This document shows, piece after piece, positions 23,781 to 33,355 of a DNA stretch of 64,000 nt (the first letter of the stretch is position 1; every line of letters starts with the position of its first letter). The notes below the pieces were generated by a model. That model saw nothing but the letters and a program-made list of their open reading frames with translations, was not told the DNA's origin and ran no database searches. The translations under genes were made by a program, and so were the position numbers. The stretch is taken from the NCBI GenBank assembly GCA_035578905.1, contig JAQJVL010000322.1:489798-553797 (forward strand), written 5' to 3'. This DNA is from Stictocephala bisonia (taxonomy: Eukaryota > Arthropoda > Insecta > Hemiptera > Membracidae).

Positions 23781-24058
23781 AAATTAAAATCATAACTCAC
23801 ATGTTGAAATAGTAAATAGTAAACATTAAACAGTGGTATTGACCCACCCGCCTGTCTCCTATATTTTTACTGTGTACTTTTGGAATCGTGAAAACTCATA
23901 GAAAATGAGTTTTCTCAAAATTGTCACCAAATCCATTGGATTCCTGAGGTAGAAAACCTTTTATAGACAAAGTACGAAGAAAATCGGTAGAGCCGTTTTT
24001 GAAATAAAATGACTGGAAATAGGTACATACAATTCCTTGCTCGTTTTATAGTATAAGA

Positions 24059-24470
24059 TATAAAGCTATAAAGAGCAACCCAACTACTGTGCTTAATGAG
24101 AAATTAAAATTCTCTGCAAATATTTTATTTGATCGGATTACAAATTTGAATCAAACAATGAAAGAAGACAGATGGACAGATAGAAATAAAATCGTTCAAA
24201 GTCAAGTAAGCATTGGAAAACATCGTTTCAACTACACGCTCAATCCGGATCTAACCGTCATACCAACCGGCAGTGTTATCATGTGTTTTATTTTTATTTT
24301 TGTAAATATGTAATTTTTGTATATTGTTTTTAATGTGAATGTTTTGACAACGTACAGTGGATGTAACCATGGAGTTCTTGCTCTGAAACCGGTAGTCCAA
24401 TAAAATATTTGTAGCTGAAGACGACAAAGGTACGTTAACCTTATTATTTGTTATATTTTGTTGAATAAAA
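24059..24470 (+). mobile_element. Penelope-like element fragment, right arm, in copy A
   Basis: Continues from 17792 across the Helitron. The plus strand encodes the same endonuclease tail (AIKSNPTTV, then FDRITNLNQ) and ends with the inverted 3' terminal sequence CCGGT, TTGTAGCTGAAGACGAC at 24390-24430. It is nearly the reverse complement of 16985-17400. Confidence 0.75.
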
Positions 24471-25262
24471 AAATATGATAACATTATTTTAGACGCATTA
24501 TTAATTATAATGCAAGAATGAACAATTTACCTACAAAAAGTAGTCATAGCACAGAGTTTTATAAAAAATGTCCAATCCTTATACATAATTCGTGGAGCCA
24601 GTTTTTGTCAACGCAACTTCTCATTTAGTTCTTGACCAATTTAAACGGTTGAGGTGTCAAAAAATTTGCCTCTGTACGTAATTGTGCAATAAGATCTTAT
24701 TAATTCTTCAATATTTTCACCCTAAAGGGTACAGGAAGCCATTAAACTACGTTTTCAGCCATACAATATATATTCTAAATTTGAATAGTACATTATTTGA
24801 TTATTTTCATATTATTCATACAAAACACGTATTATGTTTATAATATATAGCATGTTATTAAAATTATACTAAACTATAATCTACATACATTTAATGAAAC
24901 ATTCAAAATGAACATCCTCACATTAAAAACTGTAAACTGCTATAATTACAAAAGATACACATATACATTGGAAACCTAAGAGAATAGACGATATTCCATT
25001 CCAAAGTCACAACTAAGGCCAGTCAGTTGTCTGTCAACAGATGTCAAAACAAGGGGTGTCCTTTTCAAGGTCAAGGGACTGGACTTTTGTATTCTCTTTT
25101 CTCTCTCTTCCTATCGGCGTTTTTATTATCTACAAATTCTCATTCATCCTTCACTCTCTCTCCCCCAGCTTCCACCCGGCAAACGAACTCCTAGCGCTCC
25201 TAGCCGCGTGTTGCTGAAACTGTTTTTTGTTTCCATGGTGTTGGTCTGACTTTTGCCCATAT

Positions 25263-25295
25263 GAACTTTTCGTCTTATTCTATCTGTAGTCATTG
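25263..25295 (-). repeat. P-like copy A right terminal inverted repeat
   Basis: Perfect inverse of 13837-13869. The adjacent 25020-25260 is GC-richer and nearly identical in copy B (37110-37360). It probably carries the promoter and 5' untranslated region of the minus-strand transposase, by position only. Confidence 0.93.
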
Positions 25296-25457
25296 GGTAT
25301 AGTGAGTTAGTGATCCCAAGCAAGCATTATATTATATACATGTAGGAAAATTGAACATAAATAAATTTCAAAATTTTACGACACTGGGTACAATGAGTTA
25401 GTGATCCCAAGCGAGCATTATATTATATACATATAGGAAAATTGAACATAAATAAAT
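25296..25457 (+). repeat. 91-bp tandem duplication next to copy A
   Basis: GTGAGTTAGTGATCCCAAGC through GAACATAAATAAA occurs at 25303-25365 and again at 25394-25457. The copies are separated by TTTCAAAATTTTACGACACT, which also precedes the left target site at 13803. The target locus was thus partly tandemly duplicated. Confidence 0.8.
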
Positions 25458-25459
25458 AT

Positions 25460-26690
25460 GTTTTATTGCATTATATACACTAGAAAATAAATGAAGCTAT
25501 CTAAGAATAAGTAATTTAATCAAACAACATTTGTAATTACTATCCAGCAGGAACCTGCTTGAACAGTTAACACCTTCAAGCGGATATATAGGCCATAATT
25601 CAGGGCTCAATCGTGGCTCACTAATACTTGATAGATTTTGATGAAAATTTGTTTATTCAAAAGATAAGTTTGATTTTTAAGTCGTAACGGAACTAGATTT
25701 TTTTTAATTACCATAGTTTTTGGCCTAAACGACGTCAAGTTGCATTGTTATTCTTATGGAGATTAATTTTAACTGTCCAGCTGGCGGCAAAAACAAAAAT
25801 GTTAAATGGTCCAAATCATTTGTTAGGTTAAACATAGAGAGCAGCACAGGAAAATATTATCTTACTATCTAAAACAAGCCACGTCTGGAGAAACTTTTTT
25901 TGGCTACAAGGATTTTTAATTTTTGAAGTTAAACTTCTTTGCGCCCGTTAGACACTTTGGGATGGGATGTTGGTCGAGAAACCACGTCACGCTGAAAAGT
26001 AAGAACAAATTTTTAAGAACTATCGATTAATCGATTGTTAATCGAAGAAATTACTGATAATGATAATATAGGTGTATAATATAATAATGAAGTCACGTAT
26101 AATATATTGAAGATAAATATATTGAATAATATTGAAAAATGTCTTATATTTCATTTATATATCCTGTCTGTTTGTGTGCGTGAGTGGGTGTATGAGAATG
26201 GCCAAAGAAGTATAACTTCCACCGTGTGGTCCGACGCACACCCAATTTGTTTTTTTAAATTACATAGGGGGTTTCGACCACGAGATATCGATTGGCACCG
26301 GTATCAACCCAGGGAAAAATCTTATTTATGCCCCAGACGCTCTTAAACTTCACTTGTATCATGACGAGGCTGCGCAGTAGACTGTGATGTCACATGGGTG
26401 AAATAGAAATCAGCTGATTTGTTTATTCTGATGATGATGTTGTCTTTGACAACGAAAGGCCTCATTTAATACAATTTAAATTATTGGAATATTGAAGTTC
26501 ATTTCTACAAATCATATAATTGTCCAATAAGAAGAGCTTTAAAAATAAATTGTAACTAAATCTAACAATTTATTGCATAGAAGCATTCAACTAAATAGTA
26601 AGCAAGTTATACTGCATATCACTTATCAGCCGAGATTGTAATTACGGGAATTTGAACAGAATTGTTGTGAGCATTTTTTTCCATTTAGCA
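25460..26690. other. no feature seen
   Basis: AT-rich. The 79-codon frame at 26107-26346 has no recognisable motif. Confidence 0.5.
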
Positions 26691-26694
26691 TGTC

Positions 26695-26925
26695 ATGGAA
26701 GATGTGCGTGATACCTAACGTCTTCTTTTCTAGGTGCCGTAGTGTTCATGTGTTGCTATAATTACTTAGCATTATAGTCACAGTATAAAACACTGTTTTA
26801 TGTTGTGGTATAATATTATTTATTTTGCATTTTGTAGAATAAGGTTAACAAAAAAAAAAAAGTTAAACCAATACTCCCAAGTAGGGTATCAAACTAAATG
26901 TATTCTTCTCTTACTTACTAATATC
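26695..26925 (+). repeat. 230-bp repeat, copy 1
   Basis: Nearly identical to 55108-55345 in the same orientation (AAGATGTGCGTGATAC, CCGTAGTGTTCATGTG, AGTATAAAACACTG). Non-coding and unclassified. Confidence 0.85.
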
Positions 26926-26927
26926 AT

Positions 26928-27883
26928 AGACCTTCTATTATACCAGACAGTCCCATCCCAGCCAGAAAATTGAAGACAGTAAAAATCGGAGTGGAGGCAG
27001 AGCAACCTAGTAGGAACCACTACAAACAATTTTATACCCCCTGATTCATGCGACTCTACTGGCAATCTCGGAAATAAGACTTGTGACGTAATTTGATGAT
27101 GTCATTTCCCCCCCCCCCCTCATGTCTCCAGGAGGCAACCTGCGTGGCGTGGGAACGGAAATAAACCGAGCGAAGCCCAAACATTCAAACAGATTCTTCA
27201 ACTGTGTCTCCATTTCAGTTAGCGTTGAAGGTTTTTATCTTGCAATATACACTGGGGCACTCAGTTCAGTACCTCAGAGAATGTTGACATCCTTTTTATA
27301 TTTGTATGGATAACACTGACGACCACCTTGTTTAATGACTTAATTATTAAATTATTTCACAAAATTAATTACTTTTTAAAAATACAAAACCAGCAATTAA
27401 ACAAGAACTATAATATATATAGAAACCAACTTTAAATTTAAAAGTTGTAGAGAATTGTATGCTCTATAAAACTATTCTTTCAGAATACTATTTCGTCCAG
27501 CCTGATAATTAAAAATAAGTGTTTATTCTGGACACTGAATTGCTAATTTTTCACTTTTAAGCCCCATTGTAAAAAAACTATAATTCTTAAAACATTTCTG
27601 GTAGATTTATTAATTACTTTGATTATTTATAAAACTTTTTTACGCTGGTCAAACTTACCTGACCAAGAAATAAAAAAAATTCCTCGCTTCTTGAAAATTT
27701 CATGTCGTGGGTTTTTAATGAATTAAAATGAGGTTTTCATTTTAACGCTTATATAAATTATCTGTCACAACCACGTTATAATAAACATTTACCATTATGA
27801 TAATTGTTTCTTCCTGTAAAACAATATATATGCCACATGTGTACCTTAAATTTAGTTTTCTTGCTTCAACGAGCGTTGGAATC
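26928..27883 (+). repeat. left part of a large dispersed repeat (family R)
   Basis: It begins ATAGACCTTCTATTATACCA and aligns in inverse orientation with 52263-53232 over nearly its whole length. 50293-50640 shares its first 350 bp. The start motif alone also occurs at the centre of the 49.7-kb palindrome and near 56765. No protein is encoded. The recurrent abrupt start marks the end of a mobile unit. Confidence 0.8.
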
Positions 27884-27972
27884 TGGTGGCGCAGATCTGT
27901 AACCCAGCTACTTGGAGAAAAAGTGTTTAGGAGATTGTAGGCGATAGGTTCCATGCTCGGTCCTCTTAATAC
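27884..27972 (+). repeat. tRNA-like SINE, first segment
   Basis: Matches 61388-61480. It contains TGGTGGCGCAGATCTGTAA (A-box-like) and GGTTCCATGCTCGGTCC (B-box-like). The SINE is cut here at TTAATAC (27966-27972) by P-like copy B and resumes at 37403. Confidence 0.7.
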
Positions 27973-28881
27973 CAATGACTACAGATAGAATAAGACGAAA
28001 AGTTCCCATGTTAAAATTTCAGACCAAAACAGTAGATAAAGAACTGAATTTAAGCAACGTGCCACTATGGAGCGCTGCAGTCTCGTTTTGGCTGCGAGTG
28101 TTAGACAAGGATGACGAGTGCAAGAAGAAAAGAGAGAGCGGTATTATCGGTCTGCACACCCACACTCTGGTTCGTCATCGGTCTTCTTCGGGTCTCTCAC
28201 TTCATTCGTAACAACTGGTGGACCCTTGACAGATGGCAGGTCACTTGAAACCCGTTACAAGTCTTGGTCCCTTGGCCAAATACATCCCTTAGCACATAGG
28301 CACGCTTCTAGCTTTTCAGTTTAGAGGACGGGCGTCAATTTGATTGTGTTGAAACCAAGTCATCATTAAATTAACTAGTAGTAAATACTTAAAAGTTTAA
28401 ATTAGTAGTTGAATAATTACATGATTACATTTAACATATAATAATAATAATAGTTGCACGGAATTTTTAGCTGTCTAATCAGGATTACGATAGTATTTAA
28501 AACGATAATAGACAGATTAAAGAGAGGAACCATTCAATCAAAAGAATACTTCATTAAATATACAGAAATTTGCTTAGTGGTCTTTTAATTTTGTGACATA
28601 GTTTAAACAGTTATTTACGATAATGTAAAAAATAAAATTTTAATTTTAAAATTAAAAAAATAATTTCATAAAAGATATGATCACATTTTACAATATAACT
28701 ATAATTGCAGTGGCTTTTAGTTTGTCGAATCTAGTTTACAATTAGATTTACAACAACGAAATTTATATGAAAATTATAACAAAATTAAAAATTACTGCTT
28801 AAAAATACAGGATGTTAATATCTGAATATTTATACTGTGATTTTACTTTTCAGACATAGTCTTAAAATATACTTACAATAA

Positions 28882-29048
28882 TGTTATATATTAATGCTGA
28901 TTTAATCTTTACAATCAGCTGATTATTTAATAATAAGAACTTTATGTTATGACCAGAATTTTTTTGTTTTGAAAAATCAGTATATAAAATGGGCTATTAC
29001 AAATGAGTTGAACGTTTTTAGTTGTTTCATTTTAATCAAGATATTTTA
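28882..29048 (+). repeat. 5' LTR
   Basis: 167 bp, starting TGTTATATATT and ending ATATTTTA, identical by eye to 32927-33093. It contains a TATA-like box GTATATAAAATG at 28979-28990. The host sequence on its left ends in AATAA. Confidence 0.92.
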
Positions 29049-29049
29049 T

Positions 29050-29061
29050 TGGCGACGAGGA
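29050..29061 (+). other. primer binding site, tRNA-Ser(GCU) type
   Basis: TGGCGACGAGGA starts one base after the 5' LTR. It is complementary to CCA plus the last bases (CCTCGTCG) of the insect serine GCU tRNA as I recall it. This is the primer used by the mag clade. Confidence 0.7.
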
Positions 29062-29073
29062 AAACTAAACAAA

Positions 29074-30153
29074 ATGACTTCAAGAAGAAAGAAGTTTCAG
29101 AGTGACAATTTGGTTGAAACGGAAAGAGAAGTTAACAAAAACAAGATGCAAGAGGAGAGAGGTGCTTGGTGTAATGTTGCGTTTGAAAAGTTTCAAGAAG
29201 ACACCGAAACATGGGACTCGTTCATTGGACGACTTGAAAATTATTTTGCTATGGTGAGTGTTGATGAAAATAATGACATGAGAAAAACTCAGATATTGAT
29301 TCATACTATGGGTGTAAGTACTTACCAGCAGCTTTGCGATCATCTTAGTCCAGACAGACCTAGCTCAAGGAAGTACCAGGAACTGGTAGATGTAGTTGAT
29401 AAGTTACTCAACCCTAGACCAAGCCTTATTACTGAACAATACAATTTCACCGGAAGAAAACAAAAAGAAGGAGAGTCTGTAAAACAGTACCTATGTGATT
29501 TGAAGAAGTTGGCTAAATATTGCAACTTCAAATGTGAAAAATGCAGGGCATCAACTCAAGAAGCACACGTAAGACAGCAGTTCATATCAGGGTTGCACAA
29601 CAAGAATATATTGAAAGAACTGCTGAAAAGTCATGATAATATGTCCCTTTCAGAGTGTGTAGAGACTGCCCAGGCTATGGAAAAGGCCACAGAAGAGGCT
29701 GATCTAATACATGGTAATGAAAGTGTTAGTATTATCAAACAAAAATCATTATCCAATGAAAAGCCGAAGACAAATGCCAAATGTTACCGCTGTGGATCTA
29801 CAAGCCATGGAAAAGAAGACTGTTTGTTCAAGTCAGCAACATGTTTCATTTGCAAGAAAGTGGGTCATATAAAAAGAGTATGTCGAAACCAGTGGAAAGG
29901 AGGACAAACAAAACAGTTAGCAGAGGATGAAAATTTAGAAACCGGATCAGATATGACACCAGATCAACATAATGCATCCATGAAACAATTGAACAGTGAT
30001 AATTTACCAGAAATGCAACCTAAGCCAAAAAGAATGTTGGTGAACTGTTTGGTAGACCAAAGACCAGTTACGTTTGAGTACGATACTGGGTCAACAGTGT
30101 CTACAATTTCAGTTCAAGCTTTTAAAAGGCTTTTCCTCAAAAAGAATTGTTGA
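29074..30153 (+). CDS. gag: Gag and start of protease of the mag-type element
   Basis: The open frame extends upstream into the LTR, but the first Met downstream of the primer site is at 29074 (MTSRRKK), giving about 359 residues. The middle part is a typical retrotransposon Gag capsid region (EDTETWDSFIGRLENYF, then QLCDHLSPDRPS). It is followed by two zinc knuckles, CYRCGSTSHGKEDC and CFICKKVGHIKRVC (about 29790-29883). Gag would assemble particles around element RNA. At the end the frame enters an aspartic protease with the active-site motif DTGS (about 30082-30093) and stops at 30153. The rest of the protease lies in another frame, so the shift occurs inside the protease domain. Confidence 0.9.
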   Translation: MTSRRKKFQSDNLVETEREVNKNKMQEERGAWCNVAFEKFQEDTETWDSFIGRLENYFAMVSVDENNDMRKTQILIHTMGVSTYQQLCDHLSPDRPSSRKYQELVDVVDKLLNPRPSLITEQYNFTGRKQKEGESVKQYLCDLKKLAKYCNFKCEKCRASTQEAHVRQQFISGLHNKNILKELLKSHDNMSLSECVETAQAMEKATEEADLIHGNESVSIIKQKSLSNEKPKTNAKCYRCGSTSHGKEDCLFKSATCFICKKVGHIKRVCRNQWKGGQTKQLAEDENLETGSDMTPDQHNASMKQLNSDNLPEMQPKPKRMLVNCLVDQRPVTFEYDTGSTVSTISVQAFKRLFLKKNC

Positions 30154-32699
30154 AAACTGAACTTACACTAACAACTTACACAGGCGAGGCTATTAAGCCG
30201 TTAGGATTTGCTACAGTTTCTATTAGGCTAAACAATCAAGAGAGACGAGGAAACATTTATGTTCTGCCTGGGAATCTGCAAGCAATTTTTGGACGAGAAT
30301 GGATGGTACTAATGGGAACCAATGCTAATATATATACTGTAGAGGACATGAATGAAACACAAAAGGAGAAACTTCTTAAGAGCCTCAAAGATGATTTTAA
30401 ATTGCTTTTCAACAACGACATAGGAAAAATTCCTGAGTATAAAGGGCATATCAAATTGAAGGCAGGAGCATCTCCAGTGTTTAAGCCTCCCAGACCTTTA
30501 CCATACTCCTTGAAACCCAAAGTAGAACAGGAAATAGACAGACTTGAAAATGATGGCATCATTGCCAAGGTATCCTACTCAGCCTGGGGAACACCAGTAG
30601 TGCCGATCGTTAAATCAGATGGCACAGTTCGACTTTGTGCAGACTACAAAGTTTCAGTAAATAAAGCCATAGAGAACTGTTCATTTCCGATACCACGAAC
30701 AGAAGACATTTTTGCTTCGATAGGCAAAGGCAAGTTTTTCACAACAATAGACATCAAACAAGCATATCTAAATGTGGAAATGGATGACAAGAGTGCCATG
30801 ATACAAGCTATTTCCACAACCAAGGGTGTTTATCGCGTGAACAGGCTGATGTTTGGAATAAACATAGCTCCTGCTATTTGGCAAGAAAGAATTACGATGA
30901 TTTTAATGGGAGTCGAAGGAGTCCATGTTTCCTACGATGACATTATTGTTGAAGGAAGAACATTGGAAGAACATCACGTAAGACTGAGAGAAGTTATGAA
31001 AAAACTAGTGGACAACAATCTTAGAGTAAACTGGAAAAAGTGTAAATTCTTTGAGAGACAAGTTGAGTATCTAGGACACATAATTTCATCAAATGGAATC
31101 TCTAAGAGCCATGAAAAAGTGGCCGCAGTACAAGATGCACCACGTCCTAAGAATGTATCTGAGTTAAGGAGTTGGTTAGGGCTAGTAAATTACTACGGTA
31201 AATTTATAAAAAACTTATCAACCAAACTCAACCCTTTGTATACACTTCTAGGAAAAGGAAGTACATTTAATTGGACTGCAACAGCGGAGTCATGCTTTAA
31301 CCAAATTAAACAGGACATTGTCAGTGAACAGACGTTGATCGCTTACGATCCAGATCTTCCATTGATCGTTGCAACAGATGCCAGCCCAGTGGGACTGGGA
31401 GCGGTGCTCAGCCATAGGCTTCCTAATGGAGAAGAACGCCCCGTATGCTTTGCTTCAAGATGCCTCAGTGCAGCAGAGAAAAACTATAGCCAGATCGACA
31501 AGGAGGCAACCGCGATCTATTGGGCACTTCAAAAGTTTTTTAGATATTGCTATGGAAGAAAATTCGAGTTGATAACAGATCATAAACCATTAGTAACTAT
31601 ATTTCACCCAAACAAAGAGCTTCCTATTTTGAGTGCTAATCGGTTACTTCGCTACGCCTTGTATATCCAAGGGTTTGATTATGAAATTGCGTACAAGCCA
31701 ACTAAACAGCACGGTAATGCTGATGCTTTATCACGGCTTCCGTTAGAGGGAACAGTGTGGAATGATTATAAAGACGAGACAACGATGTATCATTTGGATC
31801 AAATATCTCAGCTTCCTGTTAGTTTTATAGAAATTCAGAAAGAAACAGAGGCAGATGAAGATCTCAAGACCATTCTAGACCTCCTTATGAAGGGTGAAAC
31901 GATTCACCACCCACTTTATAATAAATACTCTGAGGAGTTAACCGTGGACCAGAAGTGCATTTTTAGAGGAACAAGAGTTGTCATTCCTAAAACCCTTAGA
32001 GACAGGGTTCTTGAAGAGTTACATTCAGCACATGTCGGTATGTCCAAAATGAAGGCTTTGGCCAGAGCCTACGTTTGGTGGCCTCAGATGGATTCTAATA
32101 TAGAAGAGATAGTTCGAGCTTGTCGAGCTTGTTCTCAGTTTCAAAGAAACCCTCCAAAAACAACAAATCATCCATGGGACGAGCCTCAAGAACCATTCCA
32201 GAGAGTGCATATTGATCACGCTGGTCCTTTTAGAGGACAAACATTTTTACTAATAGTTGACGCCTACACCAAATGGCTGGAGGTCTTTCCTGTGCGAAGC
32301 ATTACATCTAAAAGTACCATTGAAAAATTGAGAGAGACATTTTCTCGGTTCGGACTGCCAGCAACATTGATTTCTGATAATGGTAAAAGCTTTACATCTG
32401 ATGAATTTAAGACATTCCTAAAAGAAAATGGTATACACCACAAAACGATCGCTCCATACCATCCATCGTCTAATGGACAGGTGGAACGTTATGTCCAAAC
32501 CCTAAAAGTGGCTTTGAATAAAATGATGAATGAAAATGGAGATATTAATCTTAAACTGGCACGCTTTCTAATAGCCAACAGAAGATCTCCCCATACTACC
32601 ACAAAGGCAACACCAGCCGAGTTAATGTTAGGAAGAAATATTAAAACCAGATTAGACCTTCTTCGACCCCCAAAGGGGGGATACAAGTTCTTCAAGTGA
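30126..32699 (+). CDS. pol: Pol of the mag-type element: protease end, reverse transcriptase, RNase H, integrase
   Basis: The frame is open from 30126 and has no early ATG. It overlaps the gag frame by about 28 bp, so expression as a fusion needs a shift between frames. In order: remaining protease (ATVSIRL, GREWM), reverse transcriptase with the YDD box in VSYDDIIVEG near 30930, RNase H (ATDASPVGLGAVL near 31373), integrase HHCC zinc finger (H..H near 32025, CRACSQ near 32115) and the integrase core with D in HIDHAG, D in ISDNG and E in GQVERY. Motifs are intact by eye. The frame ends at a C-run/G-run (32666-32680) and the integrase C-terminus continues in another frame. Confidence 0.92.
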   Translation, partial: KAFPQKELLKTELTLTTYTGEAIKPLGFATVSIRLNNQERRGNIYVLPGNLQAIFGREWMVLMGTNANIYTVEDMNETQKEKLLKSLKDDFKLLFNNDIGKIPEYKGHIKLKAGASPVFKPPRPLPYSLKPKVEQEIDRLENDGIIAKVSYSAWGTPVVPIVKSDGTVRLCADYKVSVNKAIENCSFPIPRTEDIFASIGKGKFFTTIDIKQAYLNVEMDDKSAMIQAISTTKGVYRVNRLMFGINIAPAIWQERITMILMGVEGVHVSYDDIIVEGRTLEEHHVRLREVMKKLVDNNLRVNWKKCKFFERQVEYLGHIISSNGISKSHEKVAAVQDAPRPKNVSELRSWLGLVNYYGKFIKNLSTKLNPLYTLLGKGSTFNWTATAESCFNQIKQDIVSEQTLIAYDPDLPLIVATDASPVGLGAVLSHRLPNGEERPVCFASRCLSAAEKNYSQIDKEATAIYWALQKFFRYCYGRKFELITDHKPLVTIFHPNKELPILSANRLLRYALYIQGFDYEIAYKPTKQHGNADALSRLPLEGTVWNDYKDETTMYHLDQISQLPVSFIEIQKETEADEDLKTILDLLMKGETIHHPLYNKYSEELTVDQKCIFRGTRVVIPKTLRDRVLEELHSAHVGMSKMKALARAYVWWPQMDSNIEEIVRACRACSQFQRNPPKTTNHPWDEPQEPFQRVHIDHAGPFRGQTFLLIVDAYTKWLEVFPVRSITSKSTIEKLRETFSRFGLPATLISDNGKSFTSDEFKTFLKENGIHHKTIAPYHPSSNGQVERYVQTLKVALNKMMNENGDINLKLARFLIANRRSPHTTTKATPAELMLGRNIKTRLDLLRPPKGGYKFFK

Positions 32700-32889
32700 A
32701 GAAAGTACACGTCAGGCGTTAAGAAAACTCAGATGCTTTAAACCTGGAGACCACGTTCTTGCAAGGATATACAACGAAAGGTATCAGCGTTGGAAGCAAG
32801 CTGTTGTGATTAGAAGACTTGGAAACGTGATGTACGTCGTGGAGTTTGAAGATGGAAGAAAAGCCAGAAGGCATGTTGATCAGCTCTGA
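32680..32889 (+). pseudogene. integrase C-terminal tail of the mag-type element, shifted frame
   Basis: A 69-codon frame with no start of its own (LRKLRCFKPGDHVLARIY, then MYVVEFEDGRK and RRHVDQL). This is the SH3-like C-terminal integrase domain. It ends 37 bp before the 3' LTR. It is separated from pol by a one-frame shift at the homopolymers CCCCC and GGGGGG, where a mutation or an assembly error would be equally likely. Confidence 0.8.
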
Positions 32890-32926
32890 GTGGTCCAGGA
32901 CGTTTCCAAAAATAAGCGTTGAAGAT

Positions 32927-33093
32927 TGTTATATATTAATGCTGATTTAATCTTTACAATCAGCTGATTATTTAATAATAAGAACTTTATGTTATGACCA
33001 GAATTTTTTTGTTTTGAAAAATCAGTATATAAAATGGGCTATTACAAATGAGTTGAACGTTTTTAGTTGTTTCATTTTAATCAAGATATTTTA
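32927..33093 (+). repeat. 3' LTR
   Basis: 167 bp identical by eye to 28882-29048, followed by the target duplication AATAA. No strong polypurine tract is visible just upstream, only GTTGAAGAT. Confidence 0.92.
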
Positions 33094-33355
33094 AATAATG
33101 TACAAAATATAAATTTAATTAAAAACAAAAAAATACTAACTTTTAAATTATTTAATCTAATTTACAATAATATTTCCAACAAAGAACAAACCAGAACATC
33201 GTAAAAACGTTACTTGCTTCAATGTAAATGAATTAATTTCTGAATATTTGTATTGATCTTTGACTTTTATGGCTAAATTAAAGAGATATTTACAATAATG
33301 TACAACATACAAATTTAATTTAAAACATACTTAAATTACTAGCTTTTTACACTTT

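Larger units (their letters stand above)
17793..24058 (-). mobile_element. complete Helitron (rolling-circle transposon)
   Basis: On the minus strand the element starts TCTTATACTATAAAACGAGC at 24058 and ends CTGG at 17793, preceded by a 15-nt hairpin (CCGATC stem, 3-nt loop) at 17802-17816. It sits between host A and T with no target duplication. This fits the rule A-TC...CTRR-T. The uninterrupted sequence is in copy B near 36150 (AATATATAAAG). It encodes a Rep-helicase split into two overlapping frames. Length 6266 bp. It is inserted within the Penelope inverted pair of P-like copy A and is therefore younger than both. Confidence 0.93.
13837..25295 (-). mobile_element. P-like (THAP9-family) DNA transposon copy A, split by a Helitron
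   Basis: The termini are perfect 33-bp inverted repeats beginning CAATGACTACAG (13837-13869 and 25263-25295). They are flanked by a 7-bp target duplication GGTATAG (13830-13836 and 25296-25302). Total span is 11459 bp; without the 6266-bp Helitron it is 5193 bp. The element carries a broken P-element-type transposase on the minus strand, an internal Penelope inverted pair and, at the right end, a GC-richer region likely to hold the transposase 5' end. The P superfamily normally makes 8-bp duplications, so 7 bp is unusual. The element is non-autonomous. Confidence 0.88.
28882..33093 (+). mobile_element. Ty3/gypsy LTR retrotransposon, mag lineage
   Basis: 4212 bp with two 167-bp LTRs that are identical by eye and a 5-bp target duplication AATAA (28877-28881, 33094-33098). 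The empty site is in copy A near 14742 (CTTACAATAATGTACAAAAT). The primer site TGGCGACGAGGA at 29050 fits the 3' end of insect tRNA-Ser(GCU), as used by mag elements. It carries gag with two CCHC knuckles, protease, reverse transcriptase, RNase H and integrase. Three frames are needed to read it, so this copy appears defective or relies on frameshifting. Confidence 0.92.
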
